Source: Caldisericum exile_A (GTDB taxonomy: Bacteria; Caldisericota; Caldisericia; Caldisericales; Caldisericaceae). Taken from it: a DNA stretch of 64,000 nucleotides. The stretch spans positions 62,001 through 126,000 of the forward strand of contig NZ_JBLOBF010000001.1 in assembly GCF_047785965.1 (NCBI RefSeq). The letters run 5' to 3'. The translations under genes and the position numbers were made by a program. Shown piece by piece: positions 33,269-42,383 of this stretch. A model generated the notes under the pieces. The model was not told the origin of the DNA and did not search any database. It saw only the letters and a program-made list of their open reading frames with translations. The stretch's first letter is position 1. Each line of letters opens with the position of its first letter.

Positions 33269-34594
33269 TTAGTATTGGGGCAAAATATTTTTTATTTCCC
33301 AGTCTGTTACACTTGTTCTATAATCGTCCCATTCTCTTTCTTTCGCCTCTATGTATTTTTCAAAGATCTTGTCTCCTAAAGCACTCCTTACAACCTCATC
33401 TTTTTTGAGCGCTTCTATTGCTTCTTTTAAAGTTGAAGGGAGAGTCTTAAATTTGTGAGGATTTCTTGAGTTTTCTTCGAATATGTTTATTTCGTTTGCT
33501 GGCTCACCTGGCTCAATACTATTTTCTATACCGTCGAGTCCTGCTTTCAGAATTACTGCAAAGAGTAAATAAGGATTTGCAGTTGGATCAGGGCTTCTAA
33601 ACTCGATTCTTTTTGTTCTTTCATCTGCCTGAGGCACTCTAATGAGAGTACTTCTATTTTTTACTGCCCATGAGACATAAACTGGTGCCTCAAAACCTGG
33701 AACAATTCTTTTATATGAGTTAACCGTTGGGTTTGCAATTGCTGTAATTGCATCTATATGTTTAAAGATGCCTCCTATAAAATATCTTGCAACTTGAGAA
33801 AGTTCAAATTCTTTTGATTCATCAAAGAAGAGGTTCTTTCCGTTTTTATCTATAAGAGAAATATTTGTATGTGCTCCTGATCCATTAACACCGAAAATTG
33901 GTTTTGGCATGAAAGTGGCATATAATCCATTTATGAGAGCAATTGTCTTTGCGACTATCTTAAATGTAATGATTCTATCAGCAGTCGTTATTGGATCTGA
34001 GTATTTGAAATCAATTTCATGTTGCGAGGGTGATACCTCATGGTGCGATGTCTCTATTTCAAAGCCCATTTCTTCAAGATTTTTTGCAATTAAGGCTCTC
34101 GTTTTTTCTCCCACATCTTCTGGAAGCATTTCAAAGTAACTTCCCATGCTTACAAGTTCTGTAGATGGAGAGCCATCTTTAAGTTTAAAAAGGAAAAATT
34201 CTTCCTCAACTCCATTCTGCATAATATATCCTTTTTGTTCGCTTTCCTGTAATACTTTTTTAAGCCTATAGCGAGGGTCTCCCTCGAAGGGCGTGTTTTC
34301 ATTTATATAAACATCACAGACGATTTTTGCAATTTTGATATCGTTATGCAAAGTCCAAGGAAGTATGGAAAAAGTTTCAGGATTAAGTTTTAAAAGCATA
34401 TCCGATTCTTCAATTCTTGCAAAACCCTCTATTGATGAACCATCAAACGCAATTCCATTTTCTATAGCATGCGGAAGCATTTTGGATGAAATCTCAACAA
34501 GTTTCGGAAATCCAAGCATGTCTGTAAATTGAAGCCAAATCAAATCGATTTTCTTTTCATGGACTTCTCTAAAAACTTCCTTTATGCTAGTCAT
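33269..34594 (-). CDS. glnA: Glutamine synthetase, type I
   Basis: Forms glutamine from glutamate, ammonia and ATP as a dodecamer. Seen are the N-terminal WLQFTDMLGFPKLVEI, AFDGSSIEGFARIEESDM, EEEFFLF, NGSGAHTNISL, ATP-site NPTVNSYKRIVPGFEAPVY and RSTLIRVPQ, then RIEFRSPDPTANPYL. At 441 aa, without the adenylylation Tyr region of GSI-beta, it looks like GSI-alpha. AAGGAGG precedes ATG 34594. It has its own consensus promoter immediately after asnA. Confidence 0.97.
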   Translation of the reverse strand: MTSIKEVFREVHEKKIDLIWLQFTDMLGFPKLVEISSKMLPHAIENGIAFDGSSIEGFARIEESDMLLKLNPETFSILPWTLHNDIKIAKIVCDVYINENTPFEGDPRYRLKKVLQESEQKGYIMQNGVEEEFFLFKLKDGSPSTELVSMGSYFEMLPEDVGEKTRALIAKNLEEMGFEIETSHHEVSPSQHEIDFKYSDPITTADRIITFKIVAKTIALINGLYATFMPKPIFGVNGSGAHTNISLIDKNGKNLFFDESKEFELSQVARYFIGGIFKHIDAITAIANPTVNSYKRIVPGFEAPVYVSWAVKNRSTLIRVPQADERTKRIEFRSPDPTANPYLLFAVILKAGLDGIENSIEPGEPANEINIFEENSRNPHKFKTLPSTLKEAIEALKKDEVVRSALGDKIFEKYIEAKEREWDDYRTSVTDWEIKNILPQY

Positions 34595-34617
34595 ATATGC
34601 CTCCTTAAATTAAATGC

Positions 34618-34645
34618 ATTATATGAAAATTGTGAGCTGTGTCAA
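34618..34645 (-). promoter_or_regulatory. glnA promoter
   Basis: Minus strand TTGACA (34645-34640), 16-base spacer, TATAAT (34623-34618), starting 1 base after the asnA stop. Near-perfect consensus, so glnA need not depend on asnA read-through. Confidence 0.8.
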
Positions 34646-34646
34646 G

Positions 34647-35528
34647 CTATAGGGCAATTTCCCCTGGAAGTTTTGCAAAAAGTCGTGCCTCCTTTATACT
34701 TTCAAGTCCAAGTGTGAACCTTGTAAATCGCTCGATTCCAATTCCACATCCTGCAGATCTCGGTAATCCCTTTTTTACTTCTTTTAGGTACCAATCCCAG
34801 TCTTGAAGATTCATATTTTTGAACTTCATTCTTTTTATTATTCTCTCATACTCATACTCTCTTTCTCCACCAGACATTCCTTCCCCAAACCCATAAGGAT
34901 AAATTAGATCCATATCAATAAGTGTTTTTCCATCATCGCTCAGTCTGTCGTAGAATTCTCTCTCTTCAATTGGTATATCAATTAGGAAAAACGGGTCGTT
35001 TCTTTCCCTTGAGAGTATCATTTCAAAATCGTTTCCGTACTTTTCTTTTGCTTCGAGAAATTTTATTCGCTCAAATGGTTTCTTTGGAATGTGAAACTTC
35101 GGGTTTGTTGCTTTTATAAAATCCCCAAATTTTTCTTCTAATTTTTTCATTGTGTAAATTATAAGATCCTCAACTAAATCAAGAATATCTTCTCTGGTTG
35201 CATCCTTTATCTCAAGATCAAGTTGAACAAATTCTATAAGGTGTCTTCTTGAGTCTTTTTTGTCTTCTCTTTCAAGTCGAACGTTTGGCGAGAAAATGAA
35301 AATTTTTGGGTATTCCCTTAGTGCAAGTTGTTTGTGAAAAATCATAGATTTTGTAAGTGAATAGTATCCTCCACCATATGGAATTCTTGCATCGTAAAGT
35401 GAATGGTTCAAAGGATCGGTTAGAGGTGAAATAATAACAGGTAAGATTTCCACAAAGCCTCTACTTCTTAAAAATTCTCCCATCCTAAAGATTGCTTCGC
35501 TTTGCACTTCTAAAGTTTCTTTTTTCAT
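34647..35528 (-). CDS. asnA: Archaeal-type asparagine synthetase (AspRS paralogue)
   Basis: Predicted to make asparagine from aspartate, ATP and ammonia. It is a class II tRNA-synthetase catalytic core without an anticodon-binding domain, as in the Pyrococcus AS-AR enzyme. At 293 aa its length is similar to AS-AR. Visible: motif-1-like FLRSRGFVEILPVIISPL, the block SLTKSMIFHKQLAL, motif 2 IFSPNVRLEREDKKDSRRHLIEF read as FSPNVRLEREDK, and motif 3 SAGCGIGIERFTRFTLGL. GAGGAGG precedes ATG 35528. The adjacent glnA and the Asn-codon attenuator upstream strongly support an asparagine role. A truncated AsnRS/AspRS is the alternative. Confidence 0.87.
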   Translation of the reverse strand: MKKETLEVQSEAIFRMGEFLRSRGFVEILPVIISPLTDPLNHSLYDARIPYGGGYYSLTKSMIFHKQLALREYPKIFIFSPNVRLEREDKKDSRRHLIEFVQLDLEIKDATREDILDLVEDLIIYTMKKLEEKFGDFIKATNPKFHIPKKPFERIKFLEAKEKYGNDFEMILSRERNDPFFLIDIPIEEREFYDRLSDDGKTLIDMDLIYPYGFGEGMSGGEREYEYERIIKRMKFKNMNLQDWDWYLKEVKKGLPRSAGCGIGIERFTRFTLGLESIKEARLFAKLPGEIAL

Positions 35529-35556
35529 GCTTTCCTCCTCAAAATTTATTTTTAAA

Positions 35557-35584
35557 TTAAAAAAGGCCGGCTTTTTGCCGGCCT
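35557..35584 (-). terminator. Attenuator terminator before asnA
   Basis: Minus strand: AGGCCGGC (35584-35577) and GCCGGCCT (35571-35564) form an 8-bp, mostly G/C stem with loop AAAAA, followed by TTTTTT. It lies between the leader peptide stop and the asnA ribosome site. Confidence 0.9.
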
Positions 35585-35585
35585 A

Positions 35586-35628
35586 TGGGTAAAGATTAGC
35601 AATAGCTACCCAAACCGACCGGCGCCGG
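35586..35628 (-). promoter_or_regulatory. Alternative pairing elements of the asnA leader
   Basis: Minus strand TGGGTA (35612-35607) can pair with TACCCA (35591-35586) around 15 bases. The palindrome CCGGCGCCGG (35628-35619), within the last codons of the leader peptide, contains GCCGG/CCGGC arms able to pair with the terminator arms, giving a possible antiterminator. The exact fold has not been computed. Confidence 0.6.
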
Positions 35629-35686
35629 GCGAGTTATTATTATTATTGTTATTATTGATTGCTACTACTAATCTAACCCTTTCCAT
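35606..35686 (-). CDS. Asn-rich leader peptide of asnA (26 aa)
   Basis: Minus-strand ATG at 35686 opens a 26-codon frame ending in TAG (35608-35606). After MERVRLVVAI come eight consecutive Asn codons (AAT AAT AAC AAT AAT AAT AAT AAC, 35656-35633) and then SPGAGRFG. Ribosome stalling on this run when Asn-tRNA is scarce would be expected to favour an antiterminator and so expression of asnA. A consensus promoter sits just upstream and a terminator hairpin just downstream. There is no ribosome site, and the mRNA would start about 5 bases before the ATG. Confidence 0.88.
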   Translation of the reverse strand: MERVRLVVAINNNNNNNNSPGAGRFG

Positions 35687-35697
35687 ATTTTTAAGGT

Positions 35698-35725
35698 ATT
35701 ATAGAACACTTTTTCTCCTTGTCAA
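35698..35725 (-). promoter_or_regulatory. asnA leader promoter
   Basis: Minus strand TTGACA (35725-35720), 16-base spacer, TATAAT (35703-35698); both hexamers are perfect consensus. The -10 is 11 bases from the leader peptide ATG. Confidence 0.85.
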
Positions 35726-35858
35726 TAGAATTTTTGTGTGTTAAGAAAAATTAATATTTAAAAAAATAATATAAGACATAAAATTAATTAGTAGGTATCG
35801 TTTTGGTTTTGTAACATTTTCGACAGATAGAGCATATTATGTATTGGAGGTGATGGGA

Positions 35859-36863
35859 ATGAAGAGATTTGTAGTGTTTGTATTGGTTTTATTCTTGATT
35901 GTAACACTTATGCCATTAAAAGCTCAAGCTAAGGCAACTTTACCTAAAATTGAAATTGTAAAAGGTAGCATAAGTGCTATTTCTGATAACACTATTACCA
36001 TTGATAAAAAGGTTATTAAAATTAAAGATGATACCGCTTTAAGGTTGAACGGGAAAAAGACAACTATAAGCGATATTAAAGTAGGTATGCATGCGATTGC
36101 AGTATGTGAAACAATTGATAAAGACCTTGTTGCAAGACTTGTTTTAGTGTTTAATGGAAACCTTTCATCAAAAACTTTCACAGTTGTAGGTGAGATTACA
36201 TCAATTACACAAAACGCAGTTGTTGTAAGTGGAAAAACAATTATTGTAAATGACCAAACAAAAATTAGACTTCAAGGAAAATTAGTAAGTTTTTCGGAAC
36301 TAAAAGTTGGTGATAGAGTGGTTGTTCATGGTGATTATTCGCAGGATGTGTATATTGCAAAAGAGATCCTTATTCTTAACCATAAGGAATTTGAGATGCG
36401 TTCATATATAACTGAGATTGGTTCCAATTTCTTAAAGATAAAGGACTTTGATTACCAAATCTTTGTAAATGATAAAACTTCAATAACTAAAGTGGGCAAA
36501 GGAAAAATTTCCTTTTCTGATTTAAAGGTCTCCGATCCAGTTCAAATTCATGTGAGACTTGATAAGGTAACTGGAAATTATTTTGCAACCTCGATTGTTG
36601 TGCTTTCTTTTAAGCCAAACACAGCCGTTGCGATAGCTGGGACCGTATCCTTTATAGATCTTGAAACCAAAACAATAAAACTTTCTGAGCTTCCACTACT
36701 CACCTTTAAATTCCCTCAAGACTATAAAGGAAAAGTAATGATAACAGACCTAAATGTTAATGATAAAATCCTTGTTCTCGGAAAATACATTGATGTAAAC
36801 ACTGTTGAAATTACAAATATTATAAGATTTAAAATAAAGCTTTCTGTCCCTAAAAAGCCATAA
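35859..36863 (+). CDS. Secreted protein with tandem DUF5666-like repeats
   Basis: Exported protein of unknown function. A Sec signal (residues about 1-24, ending LKAQAKA) precedes four beta-rich repeats of roughly 70 residues, each with a pattern like KGSISAISDNTITID, DDTALRLNGK and DIKVGMHAIAV, which I recognise as DUF5666/OB-like modules. The last repeat is diverged. ATG 35859 is chosen, 8 bases after GGAGG; TTG 35844 and ATG 35853 are too near or upstream of it. It ends against the stop of the convergent AI-2E gene with no gap. Confidence 0.82.
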   Translation: MKRFVVFVLVLFLIVTLMPLKAQAKATLPKIEIVKGSISAISDNTITIDKKVIKIKDDTALRLNGKKTTISDIKVGMHAIAVCETIDKDLVARLVLVFNGNLSSKTFTVVGEITSITQNAVVVSGKTIIVNDQTKIRLQGKLVSFSELKVGDRVVVHGDYSQDVYIAKEILILNHKEFEMRSYITEIGSNFLKIKDFDYQIFVNDKTSITKVGKGKISFSDLKVSDPVQIHVRLDKVTGNYFATSIVVLSFKPNTAVAIAGTVSFIDLETKTIKLSELPLLTFKFPQDYKGKVMITDLNVNDKILVLGKYIDVNTVEITNIIRFKIKLSVPKKP

Positions 36864-37880
36864 CTAACTAAAAATTAATCTTATATTTCGTAAAATCAGA
36901 AATGTGGGGGTTGCGATAAGTACTCCAAGAGGGCCGAAGATCGCACCCCCTATTGATATCATAAGAATTATAATCACCGGAGGAACTTTTAATTTATCTC
37001 CTACAATATGTGGGATAATGCCATTACTAAACAAACCTTCAACTATTGAAAACATCACAACAAATGCTAAGAATGTTTTAAACCCTTGGGTAAGTGATAA
37101 TACAGCGCCTGTTAGGAAAACAACAGTAGGGCCGACATATGGCAGCATCTCTAAGAATGAATCAATTACACCAATAAAAACTGCATATTTAACTCCAACA
37201 ATGTAACTTCCAAATCCCATAAAAAATCCTATAATGATTGAGATAATAACAAGTGTTGAAAAATATGTCCTCATTTCATCGTTTGTTCGATCGAGGAAGT
37301 TCTTTATTTTTATTCTAAACTTAGGGTCGAATCTTCTTAAGGTTATTCTATAAAGGGCTTTCGAATCTTTCATAAAAAAGTATGCAAGCAAGAAAGAAAT
37401 TACAAGAGATCCAACATTAGAAAGTTTTGTTCCAATTTGCTTGGCAAAATTTGTTATAAAGTTTAGTATAACGCTCTGAAGCGTTGAAGTTGTATTTGCA
37501 ATTATATTTTTGATAAAAACACTTTCTACTTGAGCATTTAATGCTCTGCCTATATTTTCAAAGAATGAAGTAATGTTTTCTTGCAAATTGGGAATTTTAT
37601 GAGCAAGTTCAAGAAGCTCTCGAATTATAAGCGGTATAAGAAGATATCCAAGCAAAGTTAACAAAAAGAAAAACAGAAGAAGCGTTAAAAAAGAAGCAAG
37701 AGATCTTGGAAGTTTTAGCTTTTCAAAGAAATTTGTAATTGGAAGGAGTACATATGCAATAACTGAGCCAAAGATAATTGTAGGAATTACATTCCTTACT
37801 AGATACAAAAGATATATTAAGATAACTGCAATCACTAATACAAGGCTTGTAAATAGTGCATTTTTTATTTCTTTATTCAT
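36864..37880 (-). CDS. AI-2E family transporter (TqsA/YtvI-like)
   Basis: Membrane protein with about eight helices of the AI-2E exporter family (PF01594); substrates range from autoinducer-2 to ions, so none is assigned. Characteristic are the paired N-terminal helices, the long central amphipathic stretch, and the C-terminal IGVIDSFLEMLPYVGPTVVF and PPVIIILMISIGGAIFGPLG. 338 aa, normal. It starts 4 bases after the gyrA stop, so it is probably the tail of the gyrBA operon. Confidence 0.92.
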   Translation of the reverse strand: MNKEIKNALFTSLVLVIAVILIYLLYLVRNVIPTIIFGSVIAYVLLPITNFFEKLKLPRSLASFLTLLLFFFLLTLLGYLLIPLIIRELLELAHKIPNLQENITSFFENIGRALNAQVESVFIKNIIANTTSTLQSVILNFITNFAKQIGTKLSNVGSLVISFLLAYFFMKDSKALYRITLRRFDPKFRIKIKNFLDRTNDEMRTYFSTLVIISIIIGFFMGFGSYIVGVKYAVFIGVIDSFLEMLPYVGPTVVFLTGAVLSLTQGFKTFLAFVVMFSIVEGLFSNGIIPHIVGDKLKVPPVIIILMISIGGAIFGPLGVLIATPTFLILRNIRLIFS

Positions 37881-37884
37881 ATCA

Positions 37885-40320
37885 TCATTCTAACGCTATT
37901 GCCGAAACTGTGTCCTCTCCTTCTTTAAATCTTACAAGTATCACACCTCTTGTATTTCTACCCAACTCTTTTACATCCTTCAATTCTATTTTAATCACAT
38001 TTCCAGATTTTAAAAGCAAGTATAAATTTTCCTCATCGTGTATTACCTTTACTGCAACAAGATTTCCTGTTTTTTCGCTCAATTTAATGCACTTTACGCC
38101 TTTTGCACCTCTTTTTGTTTTTCTTATCTCCTTTACGCTTAAAATTTTTCCGTATCCCTTCTCTGTAACAAGTATCACCTTATCGGTCTCTTTAAGTATT
38201 TCTGCATCAACTACATACTCATCTTCTTTTACTTTCATTCCTATAACACCAGAGGAAGCTCTTCCCATTTCTCTTACTGAACTTGTGTCAAATCTCACTG
38301 AAAGCCCAACATTTGAGATCATCATAACTTCTGCTTCTTCTGTAAGGGGTATAACTGTTTCCAGCTCATCCTCATTCTTGAGTTTAAGAGCAATTTTTCC
38401 TGCTGAAGTAATATAGGCAAATTCTTCCATCTTTGTTTTCTTTACAAGTCCTTTTCGAGTTACGAAGAGCAAACTTTTAATTTTATTGTCCTTTTCTATT
38501 GAGATTACTTTGCTAATATTTTCGCTTGGAGATAGTTTAAGAAGCCTGTGTATTGGAGTGCCCTTGCCAGTTCTTTCAAGTTCTGGGATTTCAAATGCTC
38601 TGAGTGAATATACTTTTCCAATATTAGTGAAAAAGAGCATTGTACTTTTTAGTGTTGTTGGAATTATTTCAATTGGATAATCCTCTTGTGAGACTGATTG
38701 TCCGATCACCCCTTTTCCTCCGCGTCTTTGTACTTTGAATACATCTTCTCTCATTCTTTTAAGATAACCGCCACGTGTCACAATAATGATCACATTTTCA
38801 TCTGGTATGAGTTCTTCTTCATCGATTGTCTCATAGAAGTGTTGAATTTCTGTTTTTCTTGTATCTCCAAATTTGTTTCCAATTCTTCTTAAATCTTCTT
38901 TAATCTCGTTATAGAATCTTTCTTTGCTTGTGAGAATCTCGTTCAAATTTTTTATAAGTTCTTCCGTTTCTTTTATATCCTTATCAATCTTCTCAACTTC
39001 CAAGCTTGTCAATCTTGCAAGCCTCATGTCAAGAATCGCCCTTGCTTGTTCTTCAGAAATTTCAAGAAAATTAATTAATTTATTTCTTGCTTCTTCGTTA
39101 TCTTTTGATTCCTTTATGAGAGGTATCACTGCATCAATTTTAAGGATTGCCTTCCTAATTCCACTTAGTATTTCAAGACTCTTACTTGCCTTTTCGAGTT
39201 TAAACTGAGTTTGTCTTCTTAAAACTTCTCCTCTAAATTGTAAAAACTCATTAAGAAGTTCTTTAAGTGTAAAAATTTTTGGTTGATTGTCAATTATCCC
39301 AAGTAGAATAACTCCATACTTTATTTCATATCTTGTAAATTTAACAAGTTCTGCCTCAAATATTTCTGGTTTTACATCTTCGGAAAGTTTTATGACAATT
39401 CTAATACCCTCTCTATCGGATTCGTCTCTTATGTCTTCAACGCCTTTTAACTTCTTCTCTTTCGCAAGATTTGCAATTTCTTCGACGAGTTCAGCCTTAT
39501 TTACCTCATATGGGATTTCTGTAATGACAAAATATTTTCTTTTATGTTTGCCTTCTTCAATTCTGTATTTTCCTCTTATAGTAATCGATCCTTTTCCTGT
39601 CTCGAAATATTCTTTTATACCTGAAGTGCCGAGAATCGATGCCCCTGTCGGGAAATCAGGTCCTTTAATGAAATGTCTTAGCTCTTCAGTTGTTACCTGA
39701 TCTCCTTTAAGAATTTCTGTATCTATGAGATAAATAAGAGCATCTATAACTTCTTTTAAGTTATGAGGTGGAATATTTGTTGCCATTCCAACTGCAATTC
39801 CAGAAGAACCATTAATGAGAAGGTTTGGTATTTTTGCAGGAAGTACTACTGGTTCTTTAAGAGTATTATCGAAGTTTGGCACAAAATCAACCGTATTCTC
39901 ATCGAGTCCTTCAAGCATCTCCATTGCAATTGGAGCAAGACGAGCTTCTGTGTATCGCATTGCCGCAGGTACATCTCCATCGATTGAACCGAAGTTTCCG
40001 TGTCCATCAACTAATGGATACCTCAAGGAGAAAGACTGAGCCATTCTTACAAGAGCATCATAAACAGATGATTCGCCATGAGGATGGTATTTACCCAAAA
40101 CTTCTCCTACGATTCTTGCACTTTTCTTATATGGCTTATTTGGGAGGCATCCAAGATCGTTCATTGCATAAAGAATTCTTCTATGCACTGGTTTTAGGCC
40201 ATCTCTCACATCTGGAAGCGCTCTTCCTATGATAACACTCATTGAGTAGTCAAGATATGATTTTTTAACTTCTTCCTCAATTGGAACATTTATAACCTTT
40301 TCATGGAATAGATCTGCCAT
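37885..40320 (-). CDS. gyrA: DNA gyrase subunit A
   Basis: Breaks and rejoins DNA in the GyrA2B2 supercoiling enzyme. Motifs: SYLDYSMSVIIGRALPDVRDGLKPVHRRIL, i.e. core SVIIGRALPDVRDGLKPVHR, the active-site Tyr in AAMRYTEARL, and six C-terminal propeller repeats (about 500-811) including the GyrA-box-like RRGGKGVIGQ, which distinguishes gyrase from topo IV. 811 aa, normal. Starts 8 bases after the gyrB stop. Confidence 0.97.
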   Translation of the reverse strand: MADLFHEKVINVPIEEEVKKSYLDYSMSVIIGRALPDVRDGLKPVHRRILYAMNDLGCLPNKPYKKSARIVGEVLGKYHPHGESSVYDALVRMAQSFSLRYPLVDGHGNFGSIDGDVPAAMRYTEARLAPIAMEMLEGLDENTVDFVPNFDNTLKEPVVLPAKIPNLLINGSSGIAVGMATNIPPHNLKEVIDALIYLIDTEILKGDQVTTEELRHFIKGPDFPTGASILGTSGIKEYFETGKGSITIRGKYRIEEGKHKRKYFVITEIPYEVNKAELVEEIANLAKEKKLKGVEDIRDESDREGIRIVIKLSEDVKPEIFEAELVKFTRYEIKYGVILLGIIDNQPKIFTLKELLNEFLQFRGEVLRRQTQFKLEKASKSLEILSGIRKAILKIDAVIPLIKESKDNEEARNKLINFLEISEEQARAILDMRLARLTSLEVEKIDKDIKETEELIKNLNEILTSKERFYNEIKEDLRRIGNKFGDTRKTEIQHFYETIDEEELIPDENVIIIVTRGGYLKRMREDVFKVQRRGGKGVIGQSVSQEDYPIEIIPTTLKSTMLFFTNIGKVYSLRAFEIPELERTGKGTPIHRLLKLSPSENISKVISIEKDNKIKSLLFVTRKGLVKKTKMEEFAYITSAGKIALKLKNEDELETVIPLTEEAEVMMISNVGLSVRFDTSSVREMGRASSGVIGMKVKEDEYVVDAEILKETDKVILVTEKGYGKILSVKEIRKTKRGAKGVKCIKLSEKTGNLVAVKVIHDEENLYLLLKSGNVIKIELKDVKELGRNTRGVILVRFKEGEDTVSAIALE

Positions 40321-40328
40321 ACATCACC

Positions 40329-42278
40329 TCAAATATCAAGATTAACAACTTCTTTTGCGTGATTCATAATGAATTCTTTTCTCGGCTGAACTTCGCTTCC
40401 CATGAGAAGTTCAAAGAGTTTGTCTGCTTGCTCTGCTTCCTCTATTGTTACTCTTTTGATTATTCTTCTTGTTGGATCCATTGTTGTTTCCCAAAGTTGC
40501 TGTGGATCCATTTCTCCAAGACCTTTGTATCTTTGAACCTCTGCTTTATTTGGGTCTTTTAAGTGTTCCATAATATGCTTCAATTCCTCATCTGAATAGG
40601 CATATCTTACTTCCTTATCGTAGGAAACTCTATAAAGCGGAGGTTGAGCAATATAAAGATAACCTTTTTCAATTAATGGCCTCATGTATCTAAAGAAGAA
40701 TGTTAGAAGTAATGTTCTTATGTGAGCACCGTCAACATCGGCATCTGTCATTATTATGATTTTGTGGTATCTAAGGTGCTCTTCTCTAAAGTCTTCCCCT
40801 ACTCCACATCCAAGTGAAGTTATTAAGTTTTTAATCTCCTCAGATGATAGGGCATGTGCCATATTAACTTTTTCGACATTTAGGATTTTTCCTCTTAAGG
40901 GAAGCACTGCTTGGAATTTTCTATCTCTTGCCTGTTTTGCGCTTCCACCTGCTGACTCTCCTTCAACGATGTAGAGTTCAGTTTGGGCAGGATCATTTAG
41001 GGAGCAATCGGCAAGTTTTCCAGGAAGTCTACCAGAAAAGTCTAATGCCCCTTTTCTTCTTACAAGCTCCTTTGCTTTTTTTGCTGCAATTCTTGCAGAT
41101 TGAGCAAGGAGAACCTTTTTAAGAATTTGTTGAAGTTCGTCCACATGTTTATCAAAGTAAAGTGTCAATTGAGTCTTTACAATATTATAAACTTTATTTT
41201 TTACTTCAGCATTACCTAATTTTGTTTTTGTTTGTCCTTCAAATTGAGGGTCAAGCATCCTTACGTTAATTATCGCAACAAGACCCTCTTTAACATCATC
41301 GAATGTTAATGCCTCGTCTTTTATCATCTTAAGTTGAACGCCCTCGTCATTCAAGAGCTTTGTTAGAGCTTGCTTGAAACCTAATTCATGTGTGCCACCT
41401 TCTGTTGTTCTTATATTGTTTACAAATGAGTGTATCTCCGATGAAAATCCTGCATTGTACTGCATTGCAACTTCAACAAAAAAATGATCTTCTTCTTGAC
41501 TAAAATAAACTGGGTTTTCAGGAATTACTTGTTCATCTTTATTTATGTCTTTTACAAGGTCTAAAATACCTTCTCTTGATTCATAAGTAACTTCTTCCCC
41601 TGTTTTCTCATTTATGAACTTTATTTTTAAACCTTTGTTTAAATACGCCAATTCTTTTAGTTTTTCTTTTATTATCTCCTCTTTGAATTCTACTGTCTCG
41701 AAAATTTCATCATCAGGGATAAACGTTATTTCTGTCCCTGTATTGTTGAAAAGTGAATTACCCACTTCTTTTAGAGGGTAAAGCGGTTTCCCTCTTACAT
41801 ATTCCTGTTCGTAGATTTTTCCGTTTCTGTAAACCCTTACTTTTAGGTGCTTTGAAAGTGCATTTACAACAGATACTCCAACACCATGCAAACCACCTGA
41901 AACATGGTATACTTTTCCTTCAAATTTTCCTCCCGCATTGAGTTTTGTAAGCGCAACCTCAACACCAGATATGTGAAGTTCCGGGTGCTCGTCTACGGGA
42001 ATTCCACGGCCATTGTCAATAATGGTAATCGAGCCATCGCGTCCCATTTTAACAGTTATTTCGGTACAGAAACCGGCCATTGCTTCATCAATTGAGTTAT
42101 CTACGACCTCAAAAACAAGGTGGTGAAGCCCTGATTCTGATGTTGAGCCAATATACATTGAAGGGCGTTTTCTTACATGTTCAAGCCCTTCAAGAACTTT
42201 TAAACTTTCTGCGTTATATTCAATTGTTTCGGGTCTTTCGGTTTTGTTTTCACTATTAAATTTTTCTTTTTCATCCAT
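40329..42278 (-). CDS. gyrB: DNA gyrase subunit B
   Basis: ATPase subunit of gyrase. GHKL fold: EVVDNSIDEAMAGFC, DNGRGIPVDEH, GGLHGVGVSVVNALS; transducer; Toprim with VEGESAGGSAKQARD and IMTDADVDGAHIRTLLLTF; C-terminal YKGLGEMDPQQLWETT. 649 aa, without the proteobacterial insertion. GGAGG precedes ATG 42278. Divergent from clpC. Confidence 0.98.
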   Translation of the reverse strand: MDEKEKFNSENKTERPETIEYNAESLKVLEGLEHVRKRPSMYIGSTSESGLHHLVFEVVDNSIDEAMAGFCTEITVKMGRDGSITIIDNGRGIPVDEHPELHISGVEVALTKLNAGGKFEGKVYHVSGGLHGVGVSVVNALSKHLKVRVYRNGKIYEQEYVRGKPLYPLKEVGNSLFNNTGTEITFIPDDEIFETVEFKEEIIKEKLKELAYLNKGLKIKFINEKTGEEVTYESREGILDLVKDINKDEQVIPENPVYFSQEEDHFFVEVAMQYNAGFSSEIHSFVNNIRTTEGGTHELGFKQALTKLLNDEGVQLKMIKDEALTFDDVKEGLVAIINVRMLDPQFEGQTKTKLGNAEVKNKVYNIVKTQLTLYFDKHVDELQQILKKVLLAQSARIAAKKAKELVRRKGALDFSGRLPGKLADCSLNDPAQTELYIVEGESAGGSAKQARDRKFQAVLPLRGKILNVEKVNMAHALSSEEIKNLITSLGCGVGEDFREEHLRYHKIIIMTDADVDGAHIRTLLLTFFFRYMRPLIEKGYLYIAQPPLYRVSYDKEVRYAYSDEELKHIMEHLKDPNKAEVQRYKGLGEMDPQQLWETTMDPTRRIIKRVTIEEAEQADKLFELLMGSEVQPRKEFIMNHAKEVVNLDI

Positions 42279-42299
42279 CTCTTAACCTCCAAACAATTT

Positions 42300-42327
42300 A
42301 TTTTATCAAAAATTGCAAAAAATCCAA
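42300..42327 (-). promoter_or_regulatory. gyrB promoter
   Basis: Minus strand TTGGAT (42327-42322), 16-base spacer, TAAAAT (42305-42300), with the ribosome site GGAGG downstream. Confidence 0.5.
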
Positions 42328-42383
42328 ATCTCAATTTATTTAAGTTAAATTTTTTAATGAAGCGTAAACAAACATTTATTCGC

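Noticed and set aside
35633..35656. ATT/TTA-rich run looked like a simple microsatellite
   Set aside because: It is in frame with an ATG, a stop, a perfect promoter and a terminator, so a leader peptide explains it better.
37856..38416. 186-residue plus-strand ORF opposite gyrA
   Set aside because: Ser/Phe-rich antisense shadow of gyrA, no promoter or ribosome site.
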